Positions 16,919 to 25,386 of a stretch of DNA of 33,047 bases are shown here, piece after piece. The notes below the pieces were generated by a model. That model was not told where the DNA came from. It was given only the letters and a program-made list of their open reading frames with translations, and made no database searches. Made by a program: the position numbers and the translations under genes. The DNA lies in the NCBI GenBank assembly GCA_002309305.1, contig DBWR01000055.1:7911-40957 (forward strand), written 5' to 3'. The stretch's first letter is position 1, and the number at the start of each line of letters is the position of its first letter. Source of the DNA: Treponema sp. UBA1233 (GTDB lineage Bacteria; Spirochaetota; Spirochaetia; Treponematales; Treponemataceae).

Positions 16919-17713
16919 ATGAAAAAATCATTTATTACAACTTCAGCTATTATACTTTGTTCCGCCATGGTATTTGCCGGTGGTTCAAAGGAAAAGTACA
17001 GTGTGGCAACCGCAAGAGAATTTGTGGATGTTGACGCAGGAGTCTTCACCATCGGTTCTGAAGATGAATTTGAAAACGAACACGAAGTCGTTGTATCCGA
17101 ATTCTATATCTGCACGCACGAAGTCACTCAGGAAGAATTTCAGGCCCTTATGGGATACAACCCCAGCAAAACCAAGGGAAAGAATAAACCGGTAACAAAT
17201 ATAACATGGTACGAAGCTGTCGATTACTGCAATAAACTTAGTATAGAAAGAGGCTTAACTCCCTGCTACAACGATGACTACGAATATGATTTTTGCGCCA
17301 ACGGTTTCCGCCTGCCCACCGAAAGCGAATGGGAAATAGCAGCCAAGGGAGGACAAAAGTCACGCGGTTTCATCTTTAGCGGAAGCGATTATCTTGAAGA
17401 TGTTGCATGGTGCGGTTCAAACAGCGGCCACAAACCCCATGACGTAAGGACAAAGGCCCCCAATGAACTTGGCATTTACGACATGACCGGAAATGTTGCA
17501 GAGTGGTGCCTGGACTGGCATGATGAATATCCCATAGAGAGGCAGGAAATGGATCCAACAGGTCCTGCTTTCGGAACAGAGCGCATCGTTCGCGGTGGAA
17601 GCTGTTATTTCATCGATGAAAACTGTTCCGTAACAGCAAGAAACTCCAGAACCCCGGACACAGCGGAATCATACATCGGTTTCCGTGTAGTTCGTTCAGG
17701 ACCAAGAGGATAA
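16919..17713 (+). CDS. Exported formylglycine-generating-enzyme-like (SUMF1 domain) protein
   Basis: The 264-residue protein has a signal peptide (MKKSFITTSAIILCSAMVFA) and then one FGE-sulfatase/SUMF1 domain. Family landmarks are FVDVDAGVFTIGSE, HEVTQEEFQALMGYNPS, PVTNITWYEAVDYCNKLS, GFRLPTESEWEIAAKGG, YDMTGNVAEWCLDW, RIVRGGSCY and a final YIGFRVVRS. True formylglycine-generating enzymes use a pair of Cys; many bacterial relatives of this type lack enzymatic activity, and the Cys pattern here does not settle it. It has its own promoter within galK and a good AAGGAG, so it need not be co-regulated with galactose genes. An envelope or surface role is inferred. Confidence 0.82.
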   Translation: MKKSFITTSAIILCSAMVFAGGSKEKYSVATAREFVDVDAGVFTIGSEDEFENEHEVVVSEFYICTHEVTQEEFQALMGYNPSKTKGKNKPVTNITWYEAVDYCNKLSIERGLTPCYNDDYEYDFCANGFRLPTESEWEIAAKGGQKSRGFIFSGSDYLEDVAWCGSNSGHKPHDVRTKAPNELGIYDMTGNVAEWCLDWHDEYPIERQEMDPTGPAFGTERIVRGGSCYFIDENCSVTARNSRTPDTAESYIGFRVVRSGPRG

Positions 17714-17721
17714 GATACATA

Positions 17722-17743
17722 ACAGGCGGTTTCAGCCTTGTAA
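17722..17743 (+). terminator. Weak hairpin after the SUMF1-like gene
   Basis: ACAGGC and GCCTTGT pair with one bulged T. An AT-rich stretch follows but no clean T-tract, so termination is uncertain. Boundaries are approximate. Confidence 0.3.
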
Positions 17744-17763
17744 ATTATGATTTAAAGTATTAT

Positions 17764-17787
17764 TATAGATTTTAATATAGATTTTAA
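17764..17787 (+). repeat. Two tandem 12-bp repeats upstream of the LRR gene
   Basis: TATAGATTTTAA occurs twice without spacing, then a partial third copy (GATTTTTTAA). It lies about 45 bases before the LRR gene start and may include its -10. Confidence 0.6.
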
Positions 17788-17830
17788 GATTTTTTAAGTT
17801 TATAGAATGAAGTTTCAGGAGTACGACAAA

Positions 17831-19498
17831 ATGAAAAAAGTCTTTTTATTGATTCTAAGTTTATTGGTTTTAATCATGTTTGCGGCATGCAGCGGAATTC
17901 AAGACGGCATAAGGCCCTATTCCTCCCTTGCGCATGTAGGTGGTCCGGTTGAAATCAGCGCGGCCACTTTCCCTGACTCAAACTTTAGGAAACTAATATC
18001 TGGTCCAAGTTATGACCGTAACCAGGACGGTTTTTTGGACGACGAAGAGATTATCTATATCAGAAACATCTGGTGCGTAAACTGCGACATAACATCCCTT
18101 AAGGGAATCGAGTATCTGGTTGAACTTCGCGGACTCTATTGCATGGACAACCACATCAAGACCTTGGACCTTAGCAACAACAAGGAAATCACAGGCGTAT
18201 GGTGTTCAGGAAATGACTTTACCTCCCTGGATTTTTCACCAAACAAGAAACTGCTGTGGGTCTACTGCTTTGACTGCAAGCTGACTTCATTGAACGTATC
18301 AAACAACCCCGAGCTGGCATATCTTGAATGCAACACCAACCCCCTTGAGTATCTTGATGTCTCTCACAACCCGGAACTTGAACATCTGACTTGCGGTTCT
18401 TGCTGGTTAAAGACCCTCGATGTAAGCAAAAACCCCAAGCTGCAGCATCTGGATGCCTTCAGGAACAAGTTTACAACCCTCGACATAACAAAATGCCCAC
18501 TGATGAAGCGCCTTGACATATGGGACAACCCCGGATTGGGAAGCGTAGACATCTCCAAATGCCCCGGACTCCAGTATTACAACTGCGCCAATAATACGGT
18601 AAGCGAACTGGATTTAAGCACCTGTCCCAAATTGCAGAGGCTCTCCTGCGGCTACAACCAGATAAAACACTTGGATCTTTCCCAAAACTCCGAACTTGTC
18701 TATCTTGACTGTATTCAAAATGAACTTGAGGAACTGGATGTATCGCACAATACCAAACTAAAATTCCTGCAGGCCTGCCTAAATCCATTTACCGAGCTTG
18801 ATATCTCAAATTGTTATTCATTGAACAGAGCCCGCAAAGAAGGTAGAGAAAAATATGAACCCAATGTGTTGTGCCATTCATGGACTAAAGAATTCGGTGG
18901 AGATACTTCCACTGGTGTAGACAACAGCTTTTTCCTGTGTTTTGATGACAAAGTTAACCTAGAGTATTCCACAAGTAATACCAATACATCCAAACCCAAG
19001 GTTAACACCCCTGCCAATGTTCTTCCCTCACAACTGATGGATAGGGGAGAAGTTGTAGATACACTCTACGCCCTTGCCGAAAGCCCCAATCCAGGCAGCC
19101 TTTCTTCAACAAACTGGTTTAGAGATATCTCTTCAAGTTCATCTTTCGCACTGATTTGGGCTGTAAACAATGGAATTCTTGTAGACTGCACCGACTATAC
19201 CTTTGATGCCAATAACCCTTGTTCCAGGGAAGATGCCGTCTGCATGCTGATGCGTTATGCGGAATACAGGGGTTACGAAAGGGCCATAGACTTTGGACGC
19301 ACAGACCCCTTTATCGATTACTATGACATTGACGAATATGCATGGGAAGCCCTTACTTGGGCAGTAACTTGGAACATAGTGATAGGACATGGAGAAGAAG
19401 GCGCCCCCAAAGAAGAACGAACCCTAGACCCCCATGATGCCGTCATAAGAGCAGAATTCCAGGAAATGATAGACCGCATGCTGGAGAAAAATTCATAA
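17831..19498 (+). CDS. LRR lipoprotein with EF-hand-like loop and SLH-type C-terminus
   Basis: The 555-residue protein has a lipoprotein signal with lipobox MFAAC (Cys20). An EF-hand/dockerin-like calcium loop (DRNQDGFLDDEE) follows near residue 65. About ten leucine-rich repeats of 20-22 residues with the pattern L-x-x-L-x-C-x-x-N-x-L-x-x-LDVS-x-N span residues about 90-330; each has a Cys at the ladder position. After a Ser/Thr/Asn-rich linker, residues about 400-550 resemble S-layer homology repeats (WFRDIS, ALIWAVNNGIL, FDANNPCSREDAVCMLMRY, ALTWAVTWNIV, RAEFQEMIDRML). Such proteins are surface adhesins or binding proteins. The ATG follows CAGGAG; an ATG eight codons earlier lacks a site. 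The domain order is clear, but the ligand is unknown. Confidence 0.8.
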   Translation: MKKVFLLILSLLVLIMFAACSGIQDGIRPYSSLAHVGGPVEISAATFPDSNFRKLISGPSYDRNQDGFLDDEEIIYIRNIWCVNCDITSLKGIEYLVELRGLYCMDNHIKTLDLSNNKEITGVWCSGNDFTSLDFSPNKKLLWVYCFDCKLTSLNVSNNPELAYLECNTNPLEYLDVSHNPELEHLTCGSCWLKTLDVSKNPKLQHLDAFRNKFTTLDITKCPLMKRLDIWDNPGLGSVDISKCPGLQYYNCANNTVSELDLSTCPKLQRLSCGYNQIKHLDLSQNSELVYLDCIQNELEELDVSHNTKLKFLQACLNPFTELDISNCYSLNRARKEGREKYEPNVLCHSWTKEFGGDTSTGVDNSFFLCFDDKVNLEYSTSNTNTSKPKVNTPANVLPSQLMDRGEVVDTLYALAESPNPGSLSSTNWFRDISSSSSFALIWAVNNGILVDCTDYTFDANNPCSREDAVCMLMRYAEYRGYERAIDFGRTDPFIDYYDIDEYAWEALTWAVTWNIVIGHGEEGAPKEERTLDPHDAVIRAEFQEMIDRMLEKNS

Positions 19499-19537
19499 AA
19501 ATACTCCCAAAAAGGTGGTGCAATCTTTTTACATTTA

Positions 19538-19546
19538 TGATACACT
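19538..19546 (+). promoter_or_regulatory. Extended -10 of paaK
   Basis: TG-A-TACACT; +1 near 19553 would give a leader of about 68 bases. No good -35 was found. Confidence 0.4.
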
Positions 19547-19620
19547 ATTTCTGTTATTGTAAAGAGAAACATAACCGGTGATGACATCGAAACGCCATCG
19601 TTCAGGGAGTAGAAACGAAC

Positions 19621-20925
19621 ATGAAGTATTTCCAAAAAGAAAAGGAATGCATGCCTCTTGAAGAATTAAAGAAGCTTCAGGGGCAGAGGCTGGCGGAAAA
19701 TTTCCGTCATGTTTATGAGAATGTGGAGTATTACAGGAACCGCTGTAAGGAAGCAGGTGTAACTCCGGATGACATCAAGAGTTTGGACGACATTGCCAAA
19801 ATACCGTTTACATGCAAGGATGATTTAAGGCAGACATATCCATACGGGCTGTTTGCGGTTCCAATGAAGGACGTTGTACGCATTCAGTCTTCATCTGGTA
19901 CTACAGGAAAGCAGATAGTCGTAGGTTATACAAAAGAGGATCTGGAACTTTGGGATGACTGTGTGGCACGTCAGCTGGTGGCGGCTGGTGCGGACGAAAA
20001 CGACACCGTTCAAAACGCTTACGGATACGGACTTTTTACAGGTGGATTTGGTGTGCATGGTGGTGCGACAAAACTTGGTGCTACCGTAATTCCGATTTCT
20101 GCAGGAAACACTCAGCGTCAGATTGCATTCATGCATGACCTCAAGGCAACGATTCTTTGCTGTACCCCTTCTTATGCGGCATACCTTGGAGAAACCCTGC
20201 ACGACATGGGATATGGTCCGGATTACCTGAACCTTAAGGCAGGCATTTTTGGTGCGGAACCTTGGACAGAAGAAATGCGCCACAACATCGAGGACCTGCT
20301 TGGAATAAAGGCATACGACATCTACGGTTTAACCGAAGTCATGGGGCCTGGCGTTGCATTTGAATGTGCCGAACAAAAGGGAATGCACGTTAACGAAGAC
20401 CACTTTATCATAGAGACAATCAATCCAGAGACTGGAGAAAAGCTTCCTGACGGAGAAAAGGGTGAGCTTGTGTTTACCGCAATTACAAAGAAGGCATTCC
20501 CGCTCATGAGGTTCAGGACAAAGGACATCGGTGTGCTCAACAGGACTCCATGCTCATGTGGAAGAACTTTTGTGCGCATGTCAAAGCCGATGGGACGTAC
20601 CGACGACATGCTCATCATCCGTGGCGTAAACGTATTCCCAAGCCAGATAGAAGGCGTGCTCCTGCAGAACAATTATCCCCCGAACTACCAGATTATCGTT
20701 GGCCGCGAAAACAACACCGACACATTCGAAATCAAGGTGGAAATGACACCGGAAAAATTCAGCGACGTTGTTGCAGAAAACCACAAGCAGGAAAAGGCTC
20801 TGGAATCGGCATTGCTGTCCGTACTTCAGATCAAGGCAAAGGTTACGCTGGTAGCACCAAAGACAATCGAACGTTCCGAGGGAAAAGCCAAGCGTGTCAT
20901 CGATACAAGAAAGCTTCATGACTAG
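19621..20925 (+). CDS. paaK: Phenylacetate-CoA ligase (adenylate-forming)
   Basis: The 434-residue enzyme activates an aryl acid with ATP and CoA. It has the adenylation P-loop SSSGTTGK near residue 94, the YGLTEVMGPGV motif typical of PaaK, a CSCGRT cluster, and the GRTDDMLIIRGVNVFPSQIE hinge region, with the C-terminal AMP-binding subdomain ending GKAKRVID. Stand-alone PaaK paired with an ACT-domain protein, as here (nine bases downstream), is common in anaerobes and archaea that ferment aromatic amino acids, where it makes arylacetyl-CoA or salvages arylacetates. No other phenylacetate catabolic gene is present, so full degradation is not implied. Confidence 0.92.
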   Translation: MKYFQKEKECMPLEELKKLQGQRLAENFRHVYENVEYYRNRCKEAGVTPDDIKSLDDIAKIPFTCKDDLRQTYPYGLFAVPMKDVVRIQSSSGTTGKQIVVGYTKEDLELWDDCVARQLVAAGADENDTVQNAYGYGLFTGGFGVHGGATKLGATVIPISAGNTQRQIAFMHDLKATILCCTPSYAAYLGETLHDMGYGPDYLNLKAGIFGAEPWTEEMRHNIEDLLGIKAYDIYGLTEVMGPGVAFECAEQKGMHVNEDHFIIETINPETGEKLPDGEKGELVFTAITKKAFPLMRFRTKDIGVLNRTPCSCGRTFVRMSKPMGRTDDMLIIRGVNVFPSQIEGVLLQNNYPPNYQIIVGRENNTDTFEIKVEMTPEKFSDVVAENHKQEKALESALLSVLQIKAKVTLVAPKTIERSEGKAKRVIDTRKLHD

Positions 20926-20934
20926 GAGGATTAT

Positions 20935-21366
20935 ATGACAGTAAAACAGATTTCAATATTTTTGGAAAATCGCCCCGAATCCCTTATGGAACTGACTGAC
21001 ATCCTTGCAAAGCGCAACATCAACATGAGGGCCCTGTGTCTTGCAGATACAAACGACTTTGGAATTGCCCGCATCATCGTGGACGATCCGGAGAATGTCG
21101 CTAATATCCTCAAGGAAGAAGAATATATCGTAAAGGCTTCCAATGTAATCGCTCTGGAAATCCCGGACGAAACCGGAAGCCTTAACAAAATCCTGAAGAT
21201 TCTTGGAGAAAACGGACGCAATGTGGAATACATGTACGGCTTTACCGGACGCAAGACAAACTGTGCGTTCATGGTCCTGCGCTGTACCGATATCCCAAAA
21301 ACAGAACAGGTTCTTGATTCAAATGGAATAAGAATGCTGAATCAGGATGAACTAAAAAACATTTAA
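20935..21366 (+). CDS. Tandem ACT-domain protein, PaaK partner
   Basis: The 143-residue protein consists of two ACT-type ligand-binding modules: residues about 3-65 (ISIFLENRPESLMELTDIL) and about 70-140 (IALEIPDETGSLNKILKIL). ACT domains bind amino acids and tune enzymes or regulators. This two-ACT form is regularly encoded next to PaaK or indolepyruvate oxidoreductase genes, so it probably senses an aromatic amino acid for that pathway (family knowledge plus inference). The gene starts nine bases after paaK, with AGGAGG before the ATG, so the two are co-translated. Confidence 0.85.
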   Translation: MTVKQISIFLENRPESLMELTDILAKRNINMRALCLADTNDFGIARIIVDDPENVANILKEEEYIVKASNVIALEIPDETGSLNKILKILGENGRNVEYMYGFTGRKTNCAFMVLRCTDIPKTEQVLDSNGIRMLNQDELKNI

Positions 21367-21377
21367 CAGAAAAAATT

Positions 21378-21462
21378 TGTCATGCTGAACGCCTGTCGGC
21401 AGACAGGTGATTCAACATCTTAACATGCAAGCCTGGGATCCCGGATCAAGTCCGGGATGACA
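21378..21462. repeat. REP-like extragenic palindromic element
   Basis: Bounded by TGTCAT and ATGACA, it contains two perfect hairpins: CCTGTC-GGCA-GACAGG (21392-21407) and an 8-bp stem with arms 21438-21445 and 21451-21458. The second hairpin has the wording of a dispersed repeat seen in several bacterial genomes (general recollection, not searched). Confidence 0.55.
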
Positions 21463-21480
21463 GACAGGGCATGTTTTTTT
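21422..21480 (+). terminator. Compound terminator of paaK-ACT
   Basis: AACATGC/GCATGTT arms (about 21422-21428 and 21469-21475) enclose the 8-bp REP hairpin and run into seven T (21474-21480). Confidence 0.6.
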
Positions 21481-21482
21481 GT

Positions 21483-22313
21483 TTAGGAAATCTTCCAGAT
21501 CAGGAAGGGAAGTGCCTTTTCAAATTTAACGCCGTACCAGTGGTCCTTGTCGCCCAAGGTCAGTTTCATGGATTCAACAACGAAATCCGCTGCGATTGCG
21601 GCTGCCTGTGACGGAGTTTTTCCACGCATCAGGGCACCTGTAAATGCAGAGGCATAAACGTCTCCAGTTCCATGCATTGCGGCATCAAGCCTTGGGTTAA
21701 AGTAATATTCAAATGAATTACCGTCAAATGATGCGACACCCAGCTTGTCTTCACTAAAGCTTACACCGGTAAGGATGACATTCTTTGCACCGAGCTTATA
21801 CAGTCCGCGGCAAAGGTCTTCGATGTATACCTTGTCGTATCCCTTGTCCTTGTAAGTTGCACCCAACAGCAGGGATGCTTCCGTAATGTTTGGAAGGATG
21901 AAGTCAGCTCCCTTGCAGAGGCGTGCCATATCCTTGGGGAAGTCATCTGCAAAACCGGCATAGAGCTTTCCGTTGTCTGCCATGGCAGGGTCAACAATCC
22001 TGAGCGCATTGGGGCGTGCGGCCTTGTCCATGATGTCCAGAATGTAGGAAATCTGATCCTTGCTTACATAGCCAGTGTAAAAAGCGTCAAAATCAATTTT
22101 TTCTGTGAGCCAGCGTTCAAGAATCTTTGGCATTTCTGGTGTCAGGTCGTGGAATGTCCAGCCGGAATAACCCGGAGCAGTATGATTAGAAAGAACGGAG
22201 CTTGGGAGAATAGCGGTTTCTATTCCACATGCAGAAAGAATAGGAAGAGCAACAGTAAGGGAGCATTGTCCCACACAAGAAATGTCCTGAATTGTAAGAA
22301 GTCTTTTATCCAT
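21483..22313 (-). CDS. Pyridoxamine/pyridoxal kinase
   Basis: The 276-residue ribokinase-fold protein matches the PdxK/PdxY-type pyridoxamine kinase family. It has the N-terminal TIQDISCVGQCSLTVALPIL, then GYVSKDQI, DPAMADNGKLY, LPNITEASLL and the anion-hole motif HGTGDVYASAFTGAL with the catalytic Asp. It phosphorylates B6 vitamers in PLP salvage. PdxY or ThiD assignment cannot be separated by eye, so no symbol is given. A good promoter and GAGGT precede it. It converges with paaK-ACT across the compound terminator and is monocistronic. Confidence 0.87.
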   Translation of the reverse strand: MDKRLLTIQDISCVGQCSLTVALPILSACGIETAILPSSVLSNHTAPGYSGWTFHDLTPEMPKILERWLTEKIDFDAFYTGYVSKDQISYILDIMDKAARPNALRIVDPAMADNGKLYAGFADDFPKDMARLCKGADFILPNITEASLLLGATYKDKGYDKVYIEDLCRGLYKLGAKNVILTGVSFSEDKLGVASFDGNSFEYYFNPRLDAAMHGTGDVYASAFTGALMRGKTPSQAAAIAADFVVESMKLTLGDKDHWYGVKFEKALPFLIWKIS

Positions 22314-22335
22314 AAGTTTACCTCGTTAGTCAGAT

Positions 22336-22364
22336 AATATAGCAAATAAGTAGGATTTAATCAA
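22336..22364 (-). promoter_or_regulatory. Promoter of the pyridoxamine kinase gene
   Basis: TTGATT (22359-22364), 17-base spacer, TATATT (22336-22341) on the minus strand, followed by GAGGT before the ATG. Confidence 0.65.
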
Positions 22365-22432
22365 CTTACCCCGAAATCCCGCAAGTCACATGAACAGGCA
22401 GGATCTGGGGCAATTAAAGTCATTTTGAATTA

Positions 22433-23248
22433 TTACGATCCGCTCCCGTCGTATTTGGTCGCACCCTTCATCCACAGTTTGTAGCTCAACCAGAACAGGA
22501 CGATTCCAAACAGCGGAGAAATCCATGTCAGAATCGGAATATTGTCTGGACGCAGTATGGCAAGACTGGGGTAGTATGCCATGAACGCAACCGGAAGAAT
22601 GAAAGTAAACGCAAACTTAAATACCTTGTTGAATATTGTAACAGGATATTTTGCGTAATCCTTCATCTTGAGCGATATATCCAGGAGCCAGAACGAATTC
22701 TGAATCCAGAAACAGCTCGCAGCGGCCGCATTTTGAAGCGCCATCATGAAAAGTGATGCCGTAACAAGTCCAATCACGATTTTTACCACAAGCAGGAATG
22801 TCAGCGGAATGGCCAGTTTGATAGACGCATAGATCAGCGTACCGATTCCAAACGCCAACTGGCCGAAACCCTTTACGTCAAATACTTCCGAGATGTAGTA
22901 GAACCACACGTTGATTGGCCGGAAGCAGTATTTGATGAAATCCCCGTCGTACACATAGCGCCTGAGGCTCCAGTTGTTGTCCAAAAGGCACTGTGTCGGC
23001 GTAATTGAAACCAGAGAGAATCCGTACAGGAACAGAATCTCGTAATAGCTCCATCCGTTGATTGACGGAAATTTCCCGAACATTATCAGAAAGGTTACAA
23101 AGCCTGCAATGTTTGTTGCAATCATTCCTATGGTAGAAATGATGAAGTCAGCCCGGTAACTCATCTTGCTCTTTATGTCCTGACCCACAATCTTGAAGTA
23201 TATTTTGGTATAAAAGCCAAGGCCTCTTCTTCTAACAGCCTGTTCCAT
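22433..23248 (-). CDS. ABC exporter permease (COG3694/DUF990-type)
   Basis: The 271-residue membrane protein with about six helices belongs to the ABC-2-like DUF990 permease group. Landmarks are the N-terminal SYRADFIISTIGMIATNIAGF, the LYGFSLVSITPTQ segment and FNKVFKFAFTFILPVAFMAYYPSL. It is the third gene of an ATPase-permease-permease set. The two permeases presumably form the heterodimeric membrane channel. The ATG is preceded by GGAGG and begins 2 bases after the stop of the upstream permease, which indicates tight coupling. The substrate is unknown; related sets are annotated only as uncharacterised exporters. Confidence 0.83.
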   Translation of the reverse strand: MEQAVRRRGLGFYTKIYFKIVGQDIKSKMSYRADFIISTIGMIATNIAGFVTFLIMFGKFPSINGWSYYEILFLYGFSLVSITPTQCLLDNNWSLRRYVYDGDFIKYCFRPINVWFYYISEVFDVKGFGQLAFGIGTLIYASIKLAIPLTFLLVVKIVIGLVTASLFMMALQNAAAASCFWIQNSFWLLDISLKMKDYAKYPVTIFNKVFKFAFTFILPVAFMAYYPSLAILRPDNIPILTWISPLFGIVLFWLSYKLWMKGATKYDGSGS

Positions 23249-23250
23249 AA

Positions 23251-24060
23251 TCAGCCTCCGTTTACTGTAACCTGTTTAATCGAAATCTTCCAAAACAGGG
23301 AACTTATAATTGAAATGACCACAACCCAGAAAACCGAGATGCCAAGCTTTATGCCCACCGTACGCAAATCCGGATTTGGATCAAGAAGCAGGGTAAGCGG
23401 TGTGTCGTAAATCGCCCTGAACGGCAGGAAATTTACAACGCGTACAAGCTTTTCCGGGAAGAATGCCAGTGGAATTGCGGCACCGGACAAGAGGGACACA
23501 ATCATCTGCTTCATGATGTTGATGCCCCAGATTGATTCCGTGTAGAGGCATATTGTTCCCACGATAAAGTCAATGTTGTAGTTGATGATTATCGAAAGAA
23601 TGCCGGCTATGAAGAAGAACAGAAGGTTCCACCCCAGGGCTATTGTCTTTCCGGTAATCAAAAGCACAATGATGAACGTCGGAATGAATGTCATGAAAAA
23701 GTTCACGACAAGGGTTCCGGAGTTGGCAAAGAACAGATAGCGCTTGTACTTCATGGGCCGTAGCAGGTCCAGCACAATCTTTCCCTTTTGGATTGCACGT
23801 CCGATTTCCCATACAAGGTAGAGTTCAACCACCCCGTACAGGGAACTGGCAAGTACAAGGTAAACCATCGTCATCTCAAAGGTCATTCCGTTTACCACGT
23901 CACTTCCACTGGATGCAAAGATTGCCTTCCACAGGAAATATGTGAGCGTAAGGTACAGAAGGTTGCCTATCACCATTACAAAGAGGGCAAGTCTGTACTG
24001 CATCGTCTCCAGAATGCCGGCTCTTGTAAGGGCGAAGTATTTCTTAAGCCGACTTTGCAT
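23251..24060 (-). CDS. ABC exporter permease (COG4587-type)
   Basis: The 269-residue product has about six membrane helices and family motifs FALTRAGILETMQYRLALFV, LYGVVELYLVWEIGRAIQKGKI and DLLRPMKYKRYLFF. It pairs with the permease encoded next and with the upstream ATPase. The start is the ATG four bases after GGAGGAA; it overlaps the end of the ATPase gene by 17 bases. A longer frame extends into that gene and would encode a basic, non-hydrophobic leader, so it was rejected. Confidence 0.84.
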   Translation of the reverse strand: MQSRLKKYFALTRAGILETMQYRLALFVMVIGNLLYLTLTYFLWKAIFASSGSDVVNGMTFEMTMVYLVLASSLYGVVELYLVWEIGRAIQKGKIVLDLLRPMKYKRYLFFANSGTLVVNFFMTFIPTFIIVLLITGKTIALGWNLLFFFIAGILSIIINYNIDFIVGTICLYTESIWGINIMKQMIVSLLSGAAIPLAFFPEKLVRVVNFLPFRAIYDTPLTLLLDPNPDLRTVGIKLGISVFWVVVISIISSLFWKISIKQVTVNGG

Positions 24061-25063
24061 TGGTTCCTCCTTCGTAAATTTTCTTAATAACTTCCTCAGT
24101 TGAAATCTCCAGCAGCTGCATGTCCTTGATCTTGTGGTTGTTCTGAACCGCCTCAAGAACCTTCATCACCTTTGACTTTTCCTCGTTGACAGTAATTGAA
24201 ATCCATGTGTCGTCAAACGAAATTGAAGTATCAAACGCCACAAGCTCATTTTTTAGGGCACCCGCACAGTCCGCAACATTTTCTGCAGGCCTGATTTTTA
24301 GCGTTCTATACACGCCAAAGAAACGGCGCAGGTGAAGGATGTCGTTGTCGTAGAGCATCTTTCCCTTGTCGATTATGACAATCCTTTCGCACAGGGCATC
24401 TACGTCTCCCATGTCGTGGGTTGTAAGGATGACCGTCGTGTTCTTCTTTCTGTTCAGTTCAAGAATCATCTCGCGGATTTTGCTCTTCATTGCAACGTCC
24501 AGACCGATTGTAGGTTCGTCAAGGAATACAACCTTTGGATTGTGCAGGAACGCCGCAAGAATGTCGCTCAAAGTCCTTTGTCCCAGAGACATCTGTCTTA
24601 CCGGTTTGTGCAAGAGGCTTTCCATATCCGCCATGCTCGCATAAAGGTCCATCATCTCGTTGTAGGTTTCGTCACTGATGCGGTAGATGTCCTTAAGCAG
24701 CTTGAATGATTCTATCAGGGGCAATGCCCACCACAGCTGTGAGCGCTGTCCGAATACGACGCCTATGTTCTGGTTGTTCTTTGTCCTGTTTTTATACGGC
24801 ACGCGACCGTTTACAAGCATGTTTCCGCCTGATGGCTCAAGAACTCCTGTCATCATCTTGATGGTGGTTGATTTGCCTGCACCATTTGGTCCCAGGAATC
24901 CCACAATCTCACCCTGTTTAACGTTCAAGGAAATGTTGTCAACCGCACGCACGATCCTGTAATCTCGGGAGAATAAATCCTTAAGGCTGCCCTTGAATCC
25001 TTCGTGACGGTTAAGCACCTTGAATTCTTTTGTAAGGTTTTTCAGTTCAATGATGTTTTCCAT
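24044..25063 (-). CDS. ABC exporter ATPase (COG4586-type)
   Basis: This 339-residue ATPase has Walker A GPNGAGKST, the variant signature MSLGQRTLSD used by this subfamily in place of LSGGQ, Walker B VVFLDEPTIGLD and the H-loop TTHDMGD. The C-terminal 90 residues form an accessory domain (ENVADCAGALKNEL onward), also usual for the group. It energises the two-permease exporter encoded behind it. AGGAGG precedes the ATG. The leader region upstream holds four successive hairpins that could affect expression. Confidence 0.9.
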   Translation of the reverse strand: MENIIELKNLTKEFKVLNRHEGFKGSLKDLFSRDYRIVRAVDNISLNVKQGEIVGFLGPNGAGKSTTIKMMTGVLEPSGGNMLVNGRVPYKNRTKNNQNIGVVFGQRSQLWWALPLIESFKLLKDIYRISDETYNEMMDLYASMADMESLLHKPVRQMSLGQRTLSDILAAFLHNPKVVFLDEPTIGLDVAMKSKIREMILELNRKKNTTVILTTHDMGDVDALCERIVIIDKGKMLYDNDILHLRRFFGVYRTLKIRPAENVADCAGALKNELVAFDTSISFDDTWISITVNEEKSKVMKVLEAVQNNHKIKDMQLLEISTEEVIKKIYEGGTNAKSA

Positions 25064-25084
25064 TTTTTTCCTCCTCTAAAAACT

Positions 25085-25174
25085 CCGCGTTAGCGGCGTG
25101 CCATGGATGGCACGGATATAAGTTTTGTTTTACAAAACTTTGGTGATAAAACTACAGGGATGTAGTTTTATCAC
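25085..25174. repeat. Cluster of four adjacent hairpins
   Basis: In order: CCGC-GTTA-GCGG (25085-25096), CGTGCCAT-GG-ATGGCACG (25097-25114), AAGTTTTG-TTTTA-CAAAACTT (25120-25140), and a perfect 14-bp stem with loop GGGA (25143-25174). They lie between the divergent ABC and AraC genes and would be in the ABC leader RNA. Confidence 0.75.
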
Positions 25175-25222
25175 AACTCCTGATTTTTTGGTTGAACCCA
25201 ACTCTTTTTTATCAAAAACCAT

Positions 25223-25250
25223 TTGACTTTTGCCTTGCTTTTGATATAAT
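25223..25250 (+). promoter_or_regulatory. Upstream promoter of the AraC-family gene
   Basis: TTGACT, 16-base spacer, extended -10 TG-A-TATAAT. The leader would be about 130 bases. Confidence 0.65.
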
Positions 25251-25328
25251 AAAAATATCATAATGAATTGTTCAATAAAAGGTATGTTTTATCAAATTTT
25301 AATAACAATTCTTCAAATTGTGAAATAT

Positions 25329-25337
25329 TGTTATAAT
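25329..25337 (+). promoter_or_regulatory. Second promoter of the AraC-family gene
   Basis: Extended -10 TG-T-TATAAT, about 43 bases before the AGGAGGT ribosome site of the gene. Confidence 0.45.
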
Positions 25338-25386
25338 TTTGACCGAATTTGCTGAAAGAATTTGAAAATTCAAAAGGAGGTGGAAG

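Noticed and set aside
22371..22432. Terminator after the ABC exporter operon
   Set aside because: CCCC/GGGG arms can pair but the stem is interrupted and no T-tract follows on the minus strand.
24061..24156. Longer N-terminus for the first exporter permease
   Set aside because: It lies inside the ATPase gene in another frame and encodes a basic non-membrane stretch; a strong GGAGG marks the ATG at 24060.
25290..25330. AraC-type direct-repeat operator
   Set aside because: Only AT-rich partial repeats; no consistent spacing.
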